From the NCBI GenBank assembly GCA_021018995.1, contig CM037597.1, positions 3,795,299 to 3,859,298 of the forward strand: a stretch of 64,000 bases of DNA, written 5' to 3'. The stretch comes from Chloranthus sessilifolius (taxonomy: Eukaryota; Streptophyta; Magnoliopsida; Chloranthales; Chloranthaceae). Below the pieces are notes generated by a model that saw only the letters and a program-made list of their open reading frames with translations, was not told the DNA's origin and ran no database searches. A program made the position numbers and the translations under genes. Below are positions 56,255 through 64,000 of the stretch, piece after piece (position 1 is the stretch's first letter; each line of letters begins with the position of its first letter).

Positions 56255-59200
56255 AGAAAATATATTAAAGAGTAGAGAATTACAAACCTTGCTAAGGTAC
56301 TTAGGTGCCGATGAAACTGAACACAGACAAAAGCTTAAAAAACAGAGACCCACTCACTGTCCACTGACCAGCACCCAACAAAGTCCATGAAATATTCCAG
56401 CTTTGTTCGGATATAGACAAACATAATAAAGTCAAAGAAAGGTTATGCTATGATCTTTATGTATTGCTGTTGCTTTTATTTTTATTAAACCGAAAAAGAA
56501 AAAAAAACAGATTCTTGTGTCAGACTATCACGTGGTCAAACTCAAAATCTTTTTTATTTTTTATTTCATGTTAGCAAATTTTTACTCTGTGAACTTGGAG
56601 GAGAAGAAATATGTACGTAATAAAAAAAATTCGCTATGTAACATTTAATTCTCAACATGTTTGATTGACTACAATTCACTGTCTCTTATGTTTTTCTTTC
56701 TTTTTTTAGGGAACTGCGATCTATACCACGGCATATGGTTTTATGATCCGTTGGGGCCTTTATACACAAATAACACATGTCCAGTTCTAACACAGATGCA
56801 AAATTGTCAAGGCAATGGTAGACCAGATAAGGACTATGAGAACTGGAGATGGAAACCTTATCGATGTGATCTCCCTCGGTTTGATGGAAAGAAGTTCCTT
56901 GAGCTGATGAGAGGGAAGACACTTGCTTTTATCGGCGATTCTGTTGCTCGGAATCAAATGGAGTCTATGCTGTGCATTCTTTGGCAGGTAAGCTATATCA
57001 GGTTCTGCACATGGATCAAAATATCGCCTGATACCGATATGTATCGGTTTTGGACCTCACTGATACGGTACATTCAAGGTACCGTATCGGTACCTGCCAT
57101 ACAAAAACCCAAAATACCAGATGATGCATTGGAATGTATCGTCCAGAACAGATGCGTGCCGTCCGATACGTATCGGTTTTGGGGCTGGACGATACGATTT
57201 GGAAATCCGAAATTTTTACCCATGGTTCTGCATATAACTCAAGGTTTTAAAATCTCGGCATCGATCTCGGTATCCGTCTGTTGCGACGTATCATCTCGGG
57301 TATTGCTGATACAAACTTTGTATCTGCAATACCATAAAAAATGGGGCCAAAATTGTTGTATTTTAAAAAATATGTGTATTTTGTATAGTTCCCAAGACTT
57401 GTATATCTTATCTCAGGCCCTTGATACCGAGCTTAGTGGCCAAGTTTAGGTACGGGAATAAAACTGCTCCGGCAATATACTGGAAAAGGGTAAATTTAGA
57501 ATAAACAGAAGATTAAACAAATTAAAAAAATATTAATAATTATACAAAACATAAAATATATATGTTGTGGCCAAACACACGTTTTCAACAGGGAAAAATG
57601 GGATTAAAACTTTATATTTTCGGAAAATGGAATTTTTCGAATGAAATGTTTTGTTCGCATTTTTCTTCGTTTTTCAGAAAGAGAAAGCGCGTTTTAAAGA
57701 CTTTTAAAAAAAATGTGTTTTTGGTCACTATGATAGCGAGGTGTATTTTCTGATAGGTCTTGGTCTTGGTATTGGAGGAGATTTTGAACTATGATATAAC
57801 TTAATTTGGAAAAAACTTGAAAATTCTGCAATAGATAGCCTGCCTCCTCTTAATATGAAACAGGGTTGAATAGGGTGGTGAACCCTGATCTGCCATGGAG
57901 ATTGCTAGGTTCATCAAGAGTATCTGTCATTTCACCCTTTATAAGCCATTTGACTTACATACTCCTGATGAATCTGACCAAATTTGTGGTTAGTTTCAGC
58001 TACCAAAAATCCAGCCCTTGCGTGTGAACAGCATGCATGGTTTCCTTTATTTAGTTTATTGGATCAGGTGGGGTTGAAGTAACTGCCCCTGAAAAACAGC
58101 CAGGTTCATATATATAGGTGCCATGGATAAGATGTTTTCGCTAACTTGGATGCCTTTCAGTGCCAGTTTTCATCAGTTTCACATTTTGTATTCCATCTGT
58201 GCTTGAACAATCCAACTTTCTATTTGCATTCTATGTATCACTTTAACTCGTGGTTTTAAATATCGGCCATATCCGGTACATATCGGCCAATATGTATCAG
58301 GTTAGCCCCATCCGATACAGATATGCACCCGAATTCTATATGAGATCAAATATCGGACCATATCATCCCATATCGGCCGATATGTATCGGATATGGCTAG
58401 GACAAAATACCAAATGCCATTTATACATTTAAAAAAATATATTTATATACTTTTTTTAGTTTTTTTTTTTCTAAAAAGGTGCTTGAATATCGGCTGGTTT
58501 GGCCGATACGTATCCGATATATCGGAGATACGTATCGTATTGGAACCCAGCCGATATGCCGATATAAATTAGACTTTAAATCCATGCTTAACTCCCTTTT
58601 TTCTGTTCTTCAGGTAGAAACTCCAAAAAACCGTGGCAACCGAAAAATGCAACGTTGGTACTTCAGATCGACCTCTGTAACTATCGTTCGCATCTGGTCG
58701 TCCTGGCTCGTCCACAAGACTTCTGAATCCTTCCAATTCGCTCCTGAAGGAGTTGACAAACTCCATCTCGACGCGCCCGATGAGATATTCATGGACTATA
58801 TTTCAACGTTCGATGTTATTGTCTTATCATCCGGCCACTGGTTTGCCAAACAATCTGTCTACATTCTGAACAACGAAATAGTTGGTGGTCAGCTTTGGTG
58901 GCCTGACAAAACCCGACCCCAAAAAATCAACAACGTCGAAGCCTTTGGGATCTCCATGGACACAATTCTAACCTCCATTGCCACGCACCCAAACTACACG
59001 GGCCTGACCATTGTACGCTCTTATTCACCCGATCATTACGAAGGTGGGGCTTGGAACACGGGTGGGTCGTGCACCGGGAAGGTGCAGCCCGTGTTGGAAA
59101 ATGAATTTGTACGTAACAGGTTTACGGATATAATGCATGAGAAGCAGGTGATGGGTTTTACGAGTGCAATAAAGAAGGCAACGAACAGGTCGAAGTTGAG

Positions 59201-59408
59201 GTTGATGGATATCACAGAGGCATTCGGGTACCGGCATGATGGGCACCCAGGCCCATACCGAAACCCGGACCCAAACAAGGTGACAAAGCGGGGACCGAAC
59301 GGGCAGCCGCCGCCACAGGACTGCTTGCATTGGTGCATGCCAGGCCCAGTTGATACATGGAATGAGCTTGTGCTAGAGATCATTAGGAGGGAATTTGAGG
59401 GTGCATAA
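52949..59408 (+). CDS. TBL18: TRICHOME BIREFRINGENCE-LIKE polysaccharide O-acetyltransferase (TBL18-like), 3 exons
   Basis: Exons 52949-53444, 56710-56987 and 58614-59408 join in frame to 522 codons with no stop. The family acts in the Golgi, moving acetyl groups onto cell-wall polysaccharides. Residues about 20-44 form a single membrane anchor (LGALAFFLFCASWFLI), followed by a low-complexity stem to about 165. The PMR5 N-terminal domain begins NCDLYHGIWFYDP and carries paired Cys. The catalytic Ser is in GDS (about 241-243), and the second motif DCLHWCMPG supplies Asp494 and His497. The start is the first ATG giving the anchor. Both introns have GT-AG ends and contain MITEs. Length fits the family. 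Assignment to the TBL18 subgroup is from remembered similarity of the C-terminal half; the exact polysaccharide substrate is unknown. Confidence 0.93.
54927..55385. mobile_element. MULE-type MITE (54936-55376) with 9-bp duplication ttcaaataa
   Basis: The left end GGATACCTCTATTGGCGCC and right end GGCGCGAATAGATGTACCC are inverted. ttcaaataa is perfect at 54927-54935 and 55377-55385. It lies in TBL intron 1. Confidence 0.9.
56193..56251. repeat. (TA)n microsatellite
   Basis: A run of about 29 TA dinucleotides in TBL intron 1, about 460 bp before exon 2. Confidence 0.95.
56710..56987 (+). CDS. TBL18: TBL exon 2: PMR5 N-terminal domain and GDS motif
   Basis: It encodes residues 166-258, from GNCDLYHGIWFYD through WRWKPYRCDLPRFD to FIGDSVARNQMESML. 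The acceptor is a T-run ending TTTAG and the donor GTAAGC. Confidence 0.93.
57002..57232. mobile_element. hAT MITE (57010-57224) with 8-bp duplication gttctgca
   Basis: This 215-bp element starts CATGGATCAAAATATCG and ends ATTTTTACCCATG, with perfect gttctgca on both sides. It starts only 22 bp after the TBL exon 2 donor. Confidence 0.93.
57232..57801. mobile_element. hAT MITE, second type (57240-57793) with 8-bp duplication atataact
   Basis: It starts CAAGGTTTTAAAATCTCGG and ends GGAGATTTTGAACTATG, with perfect atataact copies. It abuts the previous MITE, sharing one base of its target repeat. Interior words are ATCTCGG and GATCTCGG rather than CGATACG. Confidence 0.88.
58241..58581. mobile_element. 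hAT MITE, third in TBL intron 2 (58249-58573), imperfect duplication
   Basis: It starts CGTGGTTTTAAATATCGGC and ends GCCGATATAAATTAGA, with ctttaact and ctttaaat outside (7 of 8). The interior is packed with ATATCGGCC and GATACGTATC words. It ends about 40 bp before the exon 3 acceptor. Confidence 0.75.
58614..59408 (+). CDS. TBL18: TBL exon 3: C-terminal catalytic domain
   Basis: It encodes residues 259-522, from VETPKNRGNRKMQRWYF through LSSGHWFAKQSVY and GGAWNTGGSCTGK to DCLHWCMPGPVDTWNE, with stop TAA at 59406. The acceptor is TTCTTCAG. A MITE ends about 40 bp upstream of this acceptor. Confidence 0.95.
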   Translation, partial: VETPKNRGNRKMQRWYFRSTSVTIVRIWSSWLVHKTSESFQFAPEGVDKLHLDAPDEIFMDYISTFDVIVLSSGHWFAKQSVYILNNEIVGGQLWWPDKTRPQKINNVEAFGISMDTILTSIATHPNYTGLTIVRSYSPDHYEGGAWNTGGSCTGKVQPVLENEFVRNRFTDIMHEKQVMGFTSAIKKATNRSKLRLMDITEAFGYRHDGHPGPYRNPDPNKVTKRGPNGQPPPQDCLHWCMPGPVDTWNELVLEIIRREFEGA

Positions 59409-59790
59409 TGCTTAGTCTTTTGGCATGTTTACTACTATGTTAAGGAGATGCACATACAATTGGATACCCTTGCAATTGAAATGACAAAAGTGCCCTTAAT
59501 CAAATTGAAGGAGCCTGATTATGCCCAGAAAATCTGGAGGGTATCTTTGTCAATTTGGTGAAGTTGAGGGGCGGTCGCAGTCTTTTTTGCTTTGAAGAGC
59601 TAGGAATATTTTTAACCTAGTTTTACTATTTTTTTTTACCATTTACAGGAAGTTGTAAAATTTGCATATGAGAATCATATTATCTGTAGTTCCACGTGGA
59701 AGGTAGAAAAGAGAATATTATATATCTGTATTGAAAACTGGCTTCTCTTTTATTCCATTTTAAATATTATTTTCTCTGAATGTGTTATTC
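59409..59790 (+). promoter_or_regulatory. Probable TBL 3' UTR and downstream region
   Basis: AT-rich sequence follows the stop. Several weak polyadenylation-like words occur near 59690-59790, but no site can be fixed by eye. Confidence 0.35.
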
Positions 59791-59799
59791 CATATGAGT

Positions 59800-60010
59800 A
59801 TGTGCCAAATTCTGTGCCACATGATTTTGTGTGTCACTTATTTGGTATGTGTGCAACTTGGAATAAAAAAATTGGCGGTCTACTGATACCGTATGATCTT
59901 AAGAACAAAAAATAATCTCCATCGTTGAACTCAAAGTAGTCAACGTTTTCAACTGAGTGAGATTATCTTTTTACCTTGGTGCAAATAATAGTACCCTTTA
60001 GGAATAACCT
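59800..60010. mobile_element. Degenerate MULE-type MITE copy
   Basis: It shares TATGATCTTAAGAACAAAAA, ATCTCCATCGTTGAA and GCAAATAATAGTACCC with the other family members. No duplication is left. Confidence 0.5.
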
Positions 60011-60099
60011 TCAATTTATTGTTTCGAGGTGGGGTAGCAGGGCCTCTTAAAGCACTCAACTACTTTCTCGTATAGATGCAACACTCGCACATCACATGC

Positions 60100-60210
60100 A
60101 CCATCTAAGTAGGGATAAATCCATGCGGATGGCAAACATGGGGTGGGATCTGAACTCACAGCCTTCACTTCTTGAGGTGTGGTCCTGGCTATTATCCCAA
60201 CCCCTATTGG
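60100..60210 (-). repeat. tRNA-derived SINE-like segment
   Basis: The reverse complement contains ATAGCCAGGACCACA and, about 30 bases later, GGCTGTGAGTTCAGATCCC, resembling A and B boxes. The flanks are not those of a real tRNA gene. Confidence 0.35.
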
Positions 60211-60309
60211 TTCTAACCTTCGATTTGTTCCTCCATTTTCGGGAAAGTGTTGGTTAGATACCAAATCCGAGCTCTGCCTTACCCTAGTGCTTGGATCAAT
60301 CTCCCTCAC

Positions 60310-61555
60310 CCAATTTTGGGTGATTTATGGAAAGCATAAGCGTACTTAACTGATTTGTATGTTCATTATTAGTTGTGAATCTTGTTGTGCAAAAACTATT
60401 AAAAAGCCTCTACACTTTTAATCTCCTTAATGACTTTTACGTGTGAAGAAGATAATCAATAGACTAAATAATAATTATCAGAAGAAAGTAGAAAGATAAA
60501 GAAATCACACAAAAAAAAAAGAAAAGATTTACGTGATTCGGCTTAAGCCTAAGTCCACAAGTAGTCAAATAAAATGTTTCCACTATAAAAAATAAGATGT
60601 ACAAAGACCCAACACAAGAGAACCACAAAGTTCTGCACAAATACAAAATCCCAAAGTTCAAAACAAAAACTAAAGTTCTTTCAAACAAATACTCAAGTGC
60701 ACCATCACCAAAACCCAATAAGAGAGATACACAACTAAAACAAATCTCAAGTTCTCTCTAACTCAAACGAATAAGAGAGAACCTAAAAAACCTCTGCATG
60801 GGCTTTCCAAAGTTATACTAAACCAATTTCCAAAATCTTCATTTTCTAATCCAAGACCCGAGCTCTCTTAAATATGAACAAGTTTTTCTCTCACACTAAA
60901 ATAGCCCAAAGAGAGCCCACATTTCAAAAATATTCACACTTTCTAATATGGTTTGGACTTCTACTCCCTATCTTTTGGATCCTATTTAATAGGATCCTAT
61001 ATTAGAGAATAATACAAGTTTTCAAAATGGATAACTTTCCTCAAATAAAAGAAAACTAATATGTAATCCTTTGACAATGTACCAAACTAAGTTTCAATAG
61101 ATAACTCTAATTTACAACTGTAAATTGAGCCAAAACCCAACACGTCTCTGTAGGCTTGATCATTTTGGCACCTGAGCATTGCAGGAACGTTGATAAATAA
61201 TAACAATCTATTGTGTTTTGTGGCCGATCAATCGAGTTCCCTATTTTTCTAAATTTTAATAATTTAAAAAAAAATTCAGTTGATTTTATCTATACATAGC
61301 TGGTTTACTTATACCAGTACGTAGCGGCTGTAGGCCTAATCAACATCTAATTTTCAACAGTTATTATTTTGAAGTTAATCAAAATTTTAATTTTCAACCG
61401 TTATTATTTCGAAATTAATCAAAATTTGAGTATCTAAAGAATGATGAAAAATAATAAATTATAAGAGAATCATAGAATATGACTAAAAAACACATTAGGC
61501 GTTGCTAAGAATCTAAGATTTGCCGGAAAGCATTAAGAATATGAGAGAAGATTTT
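60310..61555. other. AT-rich intergenic DNA
   Basis: No gene or complete element is recognised. A short direct repeat (AATTTTCAACCGTTATTATTT-like, two copies) lies near 61350-61420. Confidence 0.45.
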
Positions 61556-61559
61556 TAAT

Positions 61560-61640
61560 ATCGATTGAGCGGTAGCTCAATTGGTATCCCTCCTCCTTTG
61601 TGAGGCTAGAGGTTGTGAGTTCTACACTCTACATTTGATT
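61560..61640 (+). repeat. tRNA-derived SINE-like head
   Basis: GCGGTAGCTCAATTGGTA resembles an A box and D-arm. GAGGTTGTGAGTTCTAC about 35 bases on resembles a B box. It runs straight into a MULE-type MITE at 61658 with no acceptor-stem closure. Confidence 0.5.
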
Positions 61641-61648
61641 CTTAATCA

Positions 61649-61878
61649 TTCTCAAAAAATACCTTTAAATTCACCTACGGAATCTTTGAGTTCACCTATA
61701 TTGAAACACATTGACGCCGATGAATCAGACAATGGAGATCGGTTATGCTCTCAATCTTCACACAAAAGATCTTGAGATAATAAACAATCTCCATCATCTA
61801 TTTCAATGCATTCAATGTGTTTAAGGGTTGGTGAGCTCAAAGATTTGATAAGTGAATTTAAAGGTACTCTTCTCAAAA
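61649..61878. mobile_element. Small MULE-type MITE (61658-61869) with 9-bp duplication ttctcaaaa
   Basis: AATACCTTTAAATTCAC and GTGAATTTAAAGGTACTC are the inverted ends. ttctcaaaa is perfect at 61649-61657 and 61870-61878. The interior has AAAGATCTTGAGATAA like the larger members. Confidence 0.85.
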
Positions 61879-62161
61879 TTGGTAGGAAAATTCTGGAAGG
61901 CCTTAAAAATTATTAAATACCATACTAATTAAGTTCTCAAAGAGTTGATGCTTAGCTGCAAGGGTGGTGCACGAATCAAATTTCCTCCCATGCAACACCC
62001 TCTGACCAACTCTTTATGAAAACATTTCCTAAAGTTTGACCAATTTGACTCAGGGAGATTCACCTGCCGGGCACCCTTGGTAGAGTGGGCGGCTACCTAA
62101 TACTAACTCTTTTTCAAAAAGAACTAGTTGAATTTGGTGCTTCTTGACCCGTTGCTCTTAA

Positions 62162-62631
62162 ACATATTTAGGGTAGTCTAAACTCACACACCGAATTATG
62201 CTGGACACACCCACACTAAAATTTATTGATTGTTTTAAATAAAAAAATGGAGACTGTTTTTAGCTCCAATCACGCACACAGGGATCTTGAGATTACGACG
62301 CACCTATCAGAGAGTCAATTTTCGATTTCACATGGTACAAATCCCAAAAATGTAGCTCTGAAGTCACCTTTGAGTGTGATGTGTGCTATGTGATTTTAGT
62401 TCCTCTTTTTTGGGATGTGTGCTATGTGATTTTAGTTCCTCTATTTTGGGATTTGTGCCATGTAGACTAAAAAACAGACCGTCTGATAGGTGGCCTATGA
62501 TCTCAAGATCCCTTGTGCGGAAGATTGGAGCAAAAATGTTTTCCATCATCATGATTTAAAGCAATCAATGCTTTTTAACGATGGTGCCCAACAAGATTTG
62601 ATGGGTGTGTTTAAAGCTACCCAAATATTTA
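62162..62631. mobile_element. MULE-type MITE (62171-62622) with 9-bp duplication acatattta/aaatattta
   Basis: GGGTAGTCTAAACTCACAC on the left mirrors GTGTGTTTAAAGCTACCC on the right, and the target repeats match 8 of 9. A 40-odd-bp internal duplication (TGTGCTATGTGATTTTAGTT twice) lies at 62380-62445. Confidence 0.82.
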
Positions 62632-62723
62632 TAAGTAAAAGTAATGATAGGTTAAAAATTTACTTCCCTAATTTATACAGGGTAGCCATTACTTGCACAC
62701 ACCTTTTCAGTCTTTCCACTGAA

Positions 62724-63469
62724 ATAAGTAAAGGTTGTGTTTGGTATTGCTCTTTGGGAGAGTAGAAAAGAAGACGAGTTTCTCTTGATGTTGCAAATGA
62801 ATTGGATAAAGAAAAAAGGGAGGCTGCTATGTGAAACATGAAAATATGTCTCTCTTTAAAGAAAAAGATGAATGCTTTTCTTATTTCAAAAGAGCATCCT
62901 CTTTTAAAGATGGCTGTTTTTCTTATTTCAAAAGAGTATCCTCTATCTTATATTATTCCAATCCTTCTCTTTCTCTCTCCCACATTTCTTTGCAATAATA
63001 AAGAGCGGCAACTGCTCTTTTCTACTCTTCCAAAGAGTAATGCCAAACAAAGCCAAAAGGTACCTCTAAACGCATGAACCACATTTCTTTGAGTGCCAAC
63101 ACTGAAAATTCATTGACTATGCCTAAACAGATGGTGGATATCGTTTTTTCACTCCATTCTTTTGCATAATGGATCTTAAGACTATGGGGTACCATCAAAC
63201 GGTGTTTTCTTCATTCCATATGTCACAAATTTTCAAAAAGTGGGCCTAAAATATATGACACATCACACTCAAACGTGAGTTTACGATCAAGTTTTGGAGA
63301 TTTGTGACATGCGGAATGACAAAATGATTAACTATCGTATGCTCATGGTCTCAAGATCGCAGAAGATTGGGTAAAGACGATCTCCACTATCCGGCTAGAC
63401 AGTCAATGAATTTTGAGGGTTGGGTCCCACATAAATGTGGTTGGCGCATTTAGAGGTACCATAAGTAAA
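62724..63469. mobile_element. MULE-type MITE with 9-bp duplication ataagtaaa, tip carrying a nested MITE
   Basis: ataagtaaa is perfect at 62724-62732 and 63461-63469. The element proper runs from GGTACCTCTAAACGC (63059) to TTTAGAGGTACC (63460). Between its left duplication and its left tip lies another MITE (62733-63054). Confidence 0.82.
62733..63054. mobile_element. Tourist-like MITE nested at a MULE tip
   Basis: GGTTGTGTTTGGTATTGCTC is mirrored by GAGTAATGCCAAACAAAGCC, extending through CTTTGGGAGAGTAGAAAAG. AAA flanks both ends, consistent with a 3-bp target duplication of the PIF/Harbinger type. Superfamily is inferred from tip sequence. Confidence 0.72.
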
Positions 63470-63609
63470 ATTTGTGCTTGGCTCTTTGCATATGCTTGGT
63501 TGTCTCTCTTTCCAATCTCTTTTTCTCTCTATCTCTGTATCTTATTTACTCAAAAACAGCAACAACTTGTTGCCTCTCTCTCTCCAACTGTAACATAAGT
63601 ACCATCAAG

Positions 63610-63772
63610 CATGATTTAAAATATCGGTCGAAATGGTTCGGTTTCGATCTCCATCGAAACGAAACTGAAAACCAAAAATTTCGATTCATATTGTTAAAGT
63701 TTTCGGCTGAAATTTCGGTTTCAGTTTAGCCCGAAATCGAAACGAAATCTGAAAATTTGATCCTTACCATAA
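63610..63772. mobile_element. CGAAATTTCG-type hAT-like MITE, imperfect duplication
   Basis: It starts CATGATTTAAAATATCGG and ends AAATTTGATCCTT, with accatcaa/accataaa-like flanks (7 of 8). Interior words are TTTCGGCTGAAATTTCGG and CGAAACGAAA. Confidence 0.55.
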
Positions 63773-64000
63773 AATACTGTATCATCACCACTCCCTTCTG
63801 TAATTTTCTACTCTAATATTGTATATTTTAAAGAGTTTTAAAAAACTTTCTTTCTTGATTTATTTCAAGATACACTTTTTCTTTTGGTAAAGAGTTTTAA
63901 ATAATTTTTTTTCTAGATTTATTTCAAGATACACTTTTCTTGTAGTAAAAATAAGCATGACAATTTTAAAGAATTTTCTCTCCAAAAAATGAGTCTTAGC
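63773..64000. other. AT-rich DNA at the right edge
   Basis: A two-copy direct repeat (TTTATTTCAAGATACACTTTT) lies at about 63860-63940. No gene is seen. Confidence 0.6.

Noticed and set aside
56661-57449. 262-residue continuous frame read as one exon
   Set aside because: Only 56710-56987 is coding; the frame reads through a good GTAAGC donor into a MITE, while exon 3 joins in frame at 58614.
59025-59383. Minus-strand frames of 101 and 115 residues
   Set aside because: Antisense shadows of TBL exon 3.

Overview
This is nuclear DNA from a flowering plant with a large, transposon-filled genome. It has spliced plant-type genes with GT-AG introns, Ty3/Gypsy and Copia retrotransposons, L1-type LINEs, hAT and Mutator-like MITEs, and (TA)n runs. 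The species cannot be named from the sequence. No bacterial, CRISPR, rRNA or phage feature was seen.

Only two cellular genes are supported. (1) A minus-strand D-isomer-specific 2-hydroxyacid dehydrogenase (closest, from memory, to Arabidopsis At1g72190). Seven exons lie between 27815 and 3506, and the 3' exons must lie beyond the left edge. (2) A plus-strand, apparently intact three-exon TRICHOME BIREFRINGENCE-LIKE polysaccharide O-acetyltransferase gene (52949-59408, 522 aa, TBL18-like).

Layout. 1-3375: decayed hAT (DUF659) element in the dehydrogenase's intron 7. 3506-4417: exons 7-5, with a MULE-type MITE between exons 7 and 6. 4418-22095: one 17.7-kb intron that holds a complete Gypsy element (5027-19751, target duplication gtatg). 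That element has a LINE plus hAT insert in its 5' LTR and a 3.9-kb solo LTR, itself carrying a MITE, in its 3' LTR. A 0.9-kb TRIM follows. 22096-27815: exons 4-1. 28660-32423: two minus-strand Copia remnants. 32424-35873: second Gypsy copy, truncated. 35874-37290: GC-rich retroelement-like block. 38063-41411: minus-strand L1 with a 15-bp target duplication that has lost its reverse transcriptase core. 42550-44137: Tip100-like hAT element. 44775-51712: scattered MITEs. 52949-59408: TBL gene with four MITEs in its introns. 59409-64000: more MULE-type MITEs and SINE-like heads.

The most notable system is a set of hAT elements whose subterminal DNA is packed with palindromic words (CGATACGTATCG and ATCGTCCGATA). 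A transposase-bearing relative (7524-12490) and several short non-autonomous copies share the tip CATGG(G/A)TCAAAAT, and the short copies have 8-bp target duplications that can be read directly. A second set, MULE-type MITEs with 9-bp duplications, occurs at least six times. Together the duplications give a relative insertion order for much of the window.
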